Source: DATIJJ01 sp964612855
Lineage (GTDB): Bacteria; Pseudomonadota; Gammaproteobacteria; DSM-16500
Assembly: GCA_964612855.1 (NCBI GenBank)
Contig: CAZTDR010000038.1
Location: 1-25,841 of the forward strand
Direction of reading: 5' to 3'
Length of the DNA: 25,841 bases
Shown: one piece after another, positions 22,468 through 25,841 of the stretch
Position numbering within the stretch: position 1 is the stretch's first letter
Layout of the letters: every line of letters starts with the position of its first letter
The notes under the pieces: model-generated
Seen by the model: the letters and a program-made list of their open reading frames with translations, nothing else
The model's database searches: none
What the model was told of the DNA's origin: nothing
Made by a program: the position numbers and the translations under genes

Positions 22468-23553
22468 TCAATCCTTTTTCAATGAGTGATCATGTGCTTT
22501 ACTAACAGAATCATCTGTCAGCGTTTTTTGCGGTGCGGGTTTAAACATGCCAATAGGGAAAAAACGACTGGTTGAAATTCCTGATATACGTGACGCAAAC
22601 GTCATGTCGGGATTAACTAAAATGCTAGCAGCATGCAGCGCAGGCCCGCATAAAAAACCGCCGCGCAAGCGTGGATTCATAAATTGAGAAGCAGCTTCAC
22701 GTTCATCTTTTGCTACGGAAATAGCTTTGGCACTACCTAGCACATGTTCGCTTGCATCTTTTGCTTCATTATTATTCATAACGGACAGCATGAAATCAGC
22801 ATCTTCTTGTAATGGGATAGGAGTCACAAATTCAATTGACGGCGTTTCTTTAACTCCGACAAAATCACAAAAAGAAAGACTGGCAAGCATGGGCAATGCT
22901 TCAAATTCCAGTCTTTTGCGTCCCTTGTGATCTAAAACAAATTCTTCATTCGCCTCTTTTAAAGCGGTTGTGGTAATTAAATCCGATAAAGGATGAGACA
23001 TGCCCTGATCACACTCTAAAAAACCCGCAGTGACGGATTCTAATTTCCAAGGATCATTTCGAGTCATAATACCGATTTTATCATCTTTGGAAATAAAAGG
23101 TGCCAATACACCGGTTCTAAAAAAATCTCGATTATAAAGATGACCTTTTTCAATTTTCTGAGCTTTCATCTCTTGCAATGCACGAATAAACACATAATCA
23201 ACGCGGGCAGCTTCTAAATAAAGTTGGTTGCTGGATGTGTCATAAACGGCGCCTGTTATTAAAAGTTGGTTGCCATTATGAAATTTTTTATCTTTATTAT
23301 TTTGGTCTTTGAGAAGTTTTTCTTGTGTTTCATTATAAATTTTTTGCTCTTCAGGTTCTAATGGAATGGTAGGAAGATCGCCATAATACACTGCTTCCGT
23401 GCGTGTTTTAATGTGACTAACAAAAATGACTTGTGGAGGCGTTGTGAATTGAAAGCTGCTTTGCGGAGCAAATAGCTTGGCTTCTTTATTTTCATTTTTG
23501 ATATCAGGTAAAATGTTGCCTTTCCAAGCATGGATTAAATCAATAAGCGGCAT
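22468..23553 (-). CDS. Unidentified 361-aa protein, possibly Nudix-like
   Basis: 361 aa, mostly soluble and without a signal peptide or membrane helix. I do not recognise a named family with confidence. A central segment, SVTAGFLECDQGMSHPLSDL then ITTTALKEANEEFVL, has the outline of a Nudix box (G..E......REx.EE.G), with Lys for the usual Arg and a long spacer. The protein begins MPLIDLIHAWKGNILPD and ends in a charged tail. A Lys/Gln/Asn-rich stretch (about 75-95) may be a coil. AGGAG before the ATG is strong. In a Legionellales host such an orphan could be a secreted effector, but nothing here shows that. Confidence 0.6.
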   Translation of the reverse strand: MPLIDLIHAWKGNILPDIKNENKEAKLFAPQSSFQFTTPPQVIFVSHIKTRTEAVYYGDLPTIPLEPEEQKIYNETQEKLLKDQNNKDKKFHNGNQLLITGAVYDTSSNQLYLEAARVDYVFIRALQEMKAQKIEKGHLYNRDFFRTGVLAPFISKDDKIGIMTRNDPWKLESVTAGFLECDQGMSHPLSDLITTTALKEANEEFVLDHKGRKRLEFEALPMLASLSFCDFVGVKETPSIEFVTPIPLQEDADFMLSVMNNNEAKDASEHVLGSAKAISVAKDEREAASQFMNPRLRGGFLCGPALHAASILVNPDMTFASRISGISTSRFFPIGMFKPAPQKTLTDDSVSKAHDHSLKKD

Positions 23554-23597
23554 ATTTTCTCCTGTATAATTAATTTTTAGTTAATTGTTTACGTTAT

Positions 23598-24044
23598 TTA
23601 TGAGCGTCTATATAAAAACTGATCCAACGCATTTGCAAAAAGTTGAATGTCTTTTTTGCTTATTTCGGAAGGACCTCTTATTAATACACCACTGCTACGC
23701 AAGCTGTCGTTTAAGTTGCGAAAGGCGAGGCTCTCTTTAATGTTGTTTTTAGTATATAAATGGCCGCGAGGATTCAGTGCAATACCCTCTTTGGTAATCA
23801 CCGCATCAGCTAACGGAATGTCCGCTGTAATAACTAAATCACCTTTTTCCATAGATTGAATAATATAATTGTCAGCGACATCAAAACCTGCAGAAACTTT
23901 TATTATTTTTATAAATGAAGAGGGCGGTATGTGTAGCAGTTGATTAGCAACTAGCGTTACCCTAATTTGAGTGCGATTCGCTGCACGAAATAAAATTTCT
24001 TTAATTATTTTTGGACAAGCATCCGCGTCCACCCATATTTGCAT
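23598..24044 (-). CDS. UPF0178 (YaiI/YqxD) family protein
   Basis: 148 aa from ATG 24044; the family almost always starts with M.IWVDADACP, as here (MQIWVDADACPKIIKEIL). A GTG seven codons upstream (24065) is possible but adds non-conserved residues. Other landmarks: VTLVANQ, AGFDVADNYI, GDLVITADIPLADAVI and ALNPRGHLYT. The aspartates around DADAC and TADIPLAD resemble a PIN-like metal site, so a nuclease activity has been suggested for the family but is not established. The minus-strand gene that follows lies 44 bp away and is probably not tightly coupled. Confidence 0.92.
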   Translation of the reverse strand: MQIWVDADACPKIIKEILFRAANRTQIRVTLVANQLLHIPPSSFIKIIKVSAGFDVADNYIIQSMEKGDLVITADIPLADAVITKEGIALNPRGHLYTKNNIKESLAFRNLNDSLRSSGVLIRGPSEISKKDIQLFANALDQFLYRRS

Positions 24045-24114
24045 AAAAGTCTCGCTAACAAACACTTACGTAAATTTTTTTTGTTTTCTGGATGTGTTTG
24101 ATTTTAAGCCTTAT

Positions 24115-24296
24115 TATAGTCCTTAAGATAATTATTTTGAATTTTAACGTGCCATCTTACCGCCATCTCAAGGTGTTTTTCAATCACAAAAACTTGAAAT
24201 AGCTCTGCTATTCCTGCTTTTTTGTTCAATCAAAACACCTTGATCTGACAGTAATCTGTCATGTTAAAATTCAAAATAATTATCTGAAGGACTATA
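24115..24296. mobile_element. 182-bp foldback element (MITE-like), copy 1
   Basis: Ends are 34-bp inverted repeats with one mismatch: TATAGTCCTTAAGATAATTA on the left, and the reverse with C for the eleventh base on the right. The outer TA pairs could be a TA target duplication, as in IS630/Tc1-type elements. The whole unit is close to one palindrome: TCAAGGTGTTTT (24168-24179) pairs in register with AAAACACCTTGA (24232-24243), and the centre has AATAGC-TCT-GCTATT. No coding frame. A second copy starts at 25768. Confidence 0.88.
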
Positions 24297-24657
24297 GTAG
24301 AAAGCATCTCGCTTATTTGTAAGTGAAACTAATAAATTCGCTTTTAAATAAAGAAATAGTCATCTTGTCTAGAAACCTAGCACAATAAATAAAAAAGTAC
24401 AATATTTAAATATACTAAAATTCGCATTTTGAGGGGCATTGGGTGTATATTTTTGCATCAAGTTGTATTACTTGAATTTTAACCGGTTTAAATATCATAA
24501 TTTGCCTTTCTTTTCAGGCAGATTTGAAATTGCATATCAGGTAGTATAAGCGAGCGGGCTCATCGGATGATAAAAAGTACGAAAGGAAAAGCTCGACTTT
24601 TTGCGAGTCATTGAGCAGCATCAAAATTAAAAAAATAATTCAGTAAATTAAGAGATT
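24297..24657 (+). other. Intergenic leader region of the M19-like gene
   Basis: About 360 AT-rich bases without a convincing frame. A weak promoter candidate is TTTGAA (24523-24528) with TATAAG (24545-24550). A hairpin with nested arms GCTCGACT and AGTC...GAGC (24591-24616) lies in the likely leader, with no T-run after it. Nothing else is clear. Confidence 0.35.
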
Positions 24658-24663
24658 ATGATC

Positions 24664-25659
24664 ATGAATCAAGATAACGCTCATATTCAGCAGATAAAGA
24701 ATAATTCAATTATTGCAGATATTGCAATAGATTTTCTGCCAGAAATTGAAATAGCTAGCATGTGGGAAGTGCTTGAGCGTTATCATCATTCAGGATTTCA
24801 TTTTCTTAATATTGCGCTTGCTGGTGATATGACTAGCGTCGAGACAGCAGTCCGTTATATTTCCAGACAGCAAAGAAAAATTAAAAATTTAGATAATAAG
24901 TTTATTATAGTAAAAAAGTGTGAAGATATTTTAAAAGCAAAACAAGAAAAGAAACTTGCGTTAGGTTTTTGGTTTCAAGGGTCAACTCCGTTGGCAAATG
25001 ATATTAATCTTATTGAAACCTATTATGCTCTTGGAGTTCGTCAAATTTTACTAACGTATAATAATAGAAATGCTATTGGTGATGGAATCCTTGAAAAAAA
25101 TGACGCTGGTTTAAGTATTTTTGGTTACAAAGTCATTGAAGAAATGAACCGTGTTGGAATGTTAATTGATATGTCTCATGGTGGTATTAAAACATCATTA
25201 GATGTTATTGAAGCATCCAAAGATCCTATTGTATTCTCTCATTCCAATGCGTATGGCGTTAATCCTCATGTTCGTAATTTGACTGACGAGCAAATTAAAG
25301 CAATTGCAAATAAACAGGGTGTAATTGGTATAAATGGCGCCGGCCTTATTTTGGGAGTTGAAGAGCCAACCACTGAAAAATATATCGAGCATATCAATTA
25401 TATTTCCAATTTGGTTGGCTCTGTAGATAATATTGCTATGGGGTTAGATTTAATTTATTTTAATGAAATGCTTCCGATTTTTTTCGAAAAATCAGGGTTA
25501 AGTTACCCTCAGGGATATTTAGGTTCAATGAAAGGACTTCAACCAGAGCAACTTGGTAAAATAATTGAAACTCTTATAAGTTCTCATTATTCAGATGAGG
25601 ATATTAAAAAGATTTTAGGTGAAAACTTTTTACGCGTGGCCTCCAAAGTGTGGAAATAA
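24664..25659 (+). CDS. M19 (renal dipeptidase) family protein with altered metal site
   Basis: 331 aa from ATG 24664, nine bases after AAGAG; an ATG two codons earlier is too close to it. The fold is recognisable as membrane-dipeptidase/M19: GVRQILLTYNNRN, LIDMSHGG, PIVFSHSNA, HVRNLTDEQIKAIA, GVIGING and IAMGLDLIYF. Late metal or substrate residues remain (H172, H193, D262). However, the N-terminal HxD is AID (A21, D23), the bridging Glu of the usual IEG is Gln (Q105 in WFQG), and the LTH histidine is Tyr (Y131). Dipeptidase activity is therefore doubtful; a different reaction or a binding role is possible. No signal peptide, so probably cytoplasmic. Confidence 0.85.
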   Translation: MNQDNAHIQQIKNNSIIADIAIDFLPEIEIASMWEVLERYHHSGFHFLNIALAGDMTSVETAVRYISRQQRKIKNLDNKFIIVKKCEDILKAKQEKKLALGFWFQGSTPLANDINLIETYYALGVRQILLTYNNRNAIGDGILEKNDAGLSIFGYKVIEEMNRVGMLIDMSHGGIKTSLDVIEASKDPIVFSHSNAYGVNPHVRNLTDEQIKAIANKQGVIGINGAGLILGVEEPTTEKYIEHINYISNLVGSVDNIAMGLDLIYFNEMLPIFFEKSGLSYPQGYLGSMKGLQPEQLGKIIETLISSHYSDEDIKKILGENFLRVASKVWK

Positions 25660-25676
25660 TTTAAAGAAGCTTGATT

Positions 25677-25767
25677 ATGAATATTATCAAGATGAAAAAA
25701 ATCATAGCAGTCTCGATTTCTTTGCTCTCTTATCGGGTTGTGCAGCCTATGTTCCTCCTGAAGCTTA
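25677..25767 (+). pseudogene. Broken small lipoprotein gene
   Basis: ATG 25677 (or 25692) opens MKKIIAVSISLLS, a signal-peptide start, but the frame then runs out of register. Moving to the next frame gives LSGCAAYVPPEAY, a perfect lipobox with Cys. One missing base around 25728-25732 explains both. The coding sequence then runs into the second foldback element at 25768. A sequencing error cannot be excluded for the frameshift. Confidence 0.6.
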
Positions 25768-25841
25768 TATAGTCCTTCAGATAATCATTTTGAATTTTAA
25801 CACGCCATCTTACCGCCATCTCAAGGTGTTTTTCAATCACA
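25768..25841. mobile_element. Foldback element copy 2, cut by the window edge
   Basis: The 74 bases to the end of the window match 24115-24188 with four differences, starting TATAGTCCTTCAGATAATCA. The eleventh base is C, as in the right end of copy 1. The element probably continues past the window. Confidence 0.88.

Noticed and set aside
24591..24616. Hairpin GCTCGACT/AGTC-ATT-GAGC as a possible small RNA or terminator
   Set aside because: Bulged stem, no T-run, and no promoter strong enough to claim an RNA gene.

Overview
The window is AT-rich chromosomal DNA from a gammaproteobacterium. The mix of genes (SCO1/SenC, a MHYT-domain kinase, a UPF0391 protein, a Rap1a/Tai-like protein, ArfB) and the many short palindromic repeats would fit the Legionellales (Coxiella/Legionella relatives). 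That placement is inference; no rRNA or marker phylogeny is available here. No tRNA, rRNA, CRISPR array, prophage or intact insertion sequence was found.

Layout. Positions 1-4792 hold the tail of an unidentified gene, a SCO1-type copper chaperone, a REC-PAS-GGDEF-EAL cyclic-di-GMP protein, and 12 bp later a MHYT sensor kinase: a likely signalling operon that may sense a gas or redox state through copper. A convergent tyrosine-rich small lipoprotein follows (4839-5090), then a possible 44-aa ORF and a YihY membrane protein. At 6508-7747 lie a frameshifted IS5-type transposase remnant, a strong terminator and a minus-strand envelope operon: a 26-aa membrane peptide, a UPF0391/YtjA protein and a 218-aa membrane protein. 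Housekeeping and metabolic genes follow: argS, a beta-carbonic anhydrase, a Rap1a/Tai-like secreted protein, an HdeD-like membrane protein, a TrmN6-like methyltransferase, an FMN reductase and a cysteine-rich periplasmic protein resembling bufferin metallophores. Next come a MATE exporter with an upstream glutamate-receptor-like protein, an RlmL-like RNA methyltransferase, a DHA2 drug exporter, a small disordered protein with a double-BON protein, an ABC exporter, ArfB, an unidentified 361-aa protein with a possible Nudix motif, a UPF0178 protein and an M19 dipeptidase-like protein that lacks several active-site residues.

Intergenic repeats are the most distinctive structure. Four GTAGGGTGG-type palindromes (two subfamilies) and two GGTCTGTTKACAAT palindromes sit just outside genes, two of them touching a stop codon. 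A 182-bp foldback element with 34-bp terminal inverted repeats and a TA flank (24115-24296) recurs at the right edge (from 25768), where it adjoins a frameshifted lipoprotein gene. A third, diverged piece of its core may lie upstream of argS.

There is no single unmistakable new defence or secretion system. The best candidates for novelty are the SCO1/c-di-GMP/MHYT cluster, the glutamate-receptor-like protein with a changed selectivity filter, the M19 homologue with altered metal ligands, the foldback element, and an AAAAGGGGTATAAT promoter motif shared by two small-envelope-protein loci.
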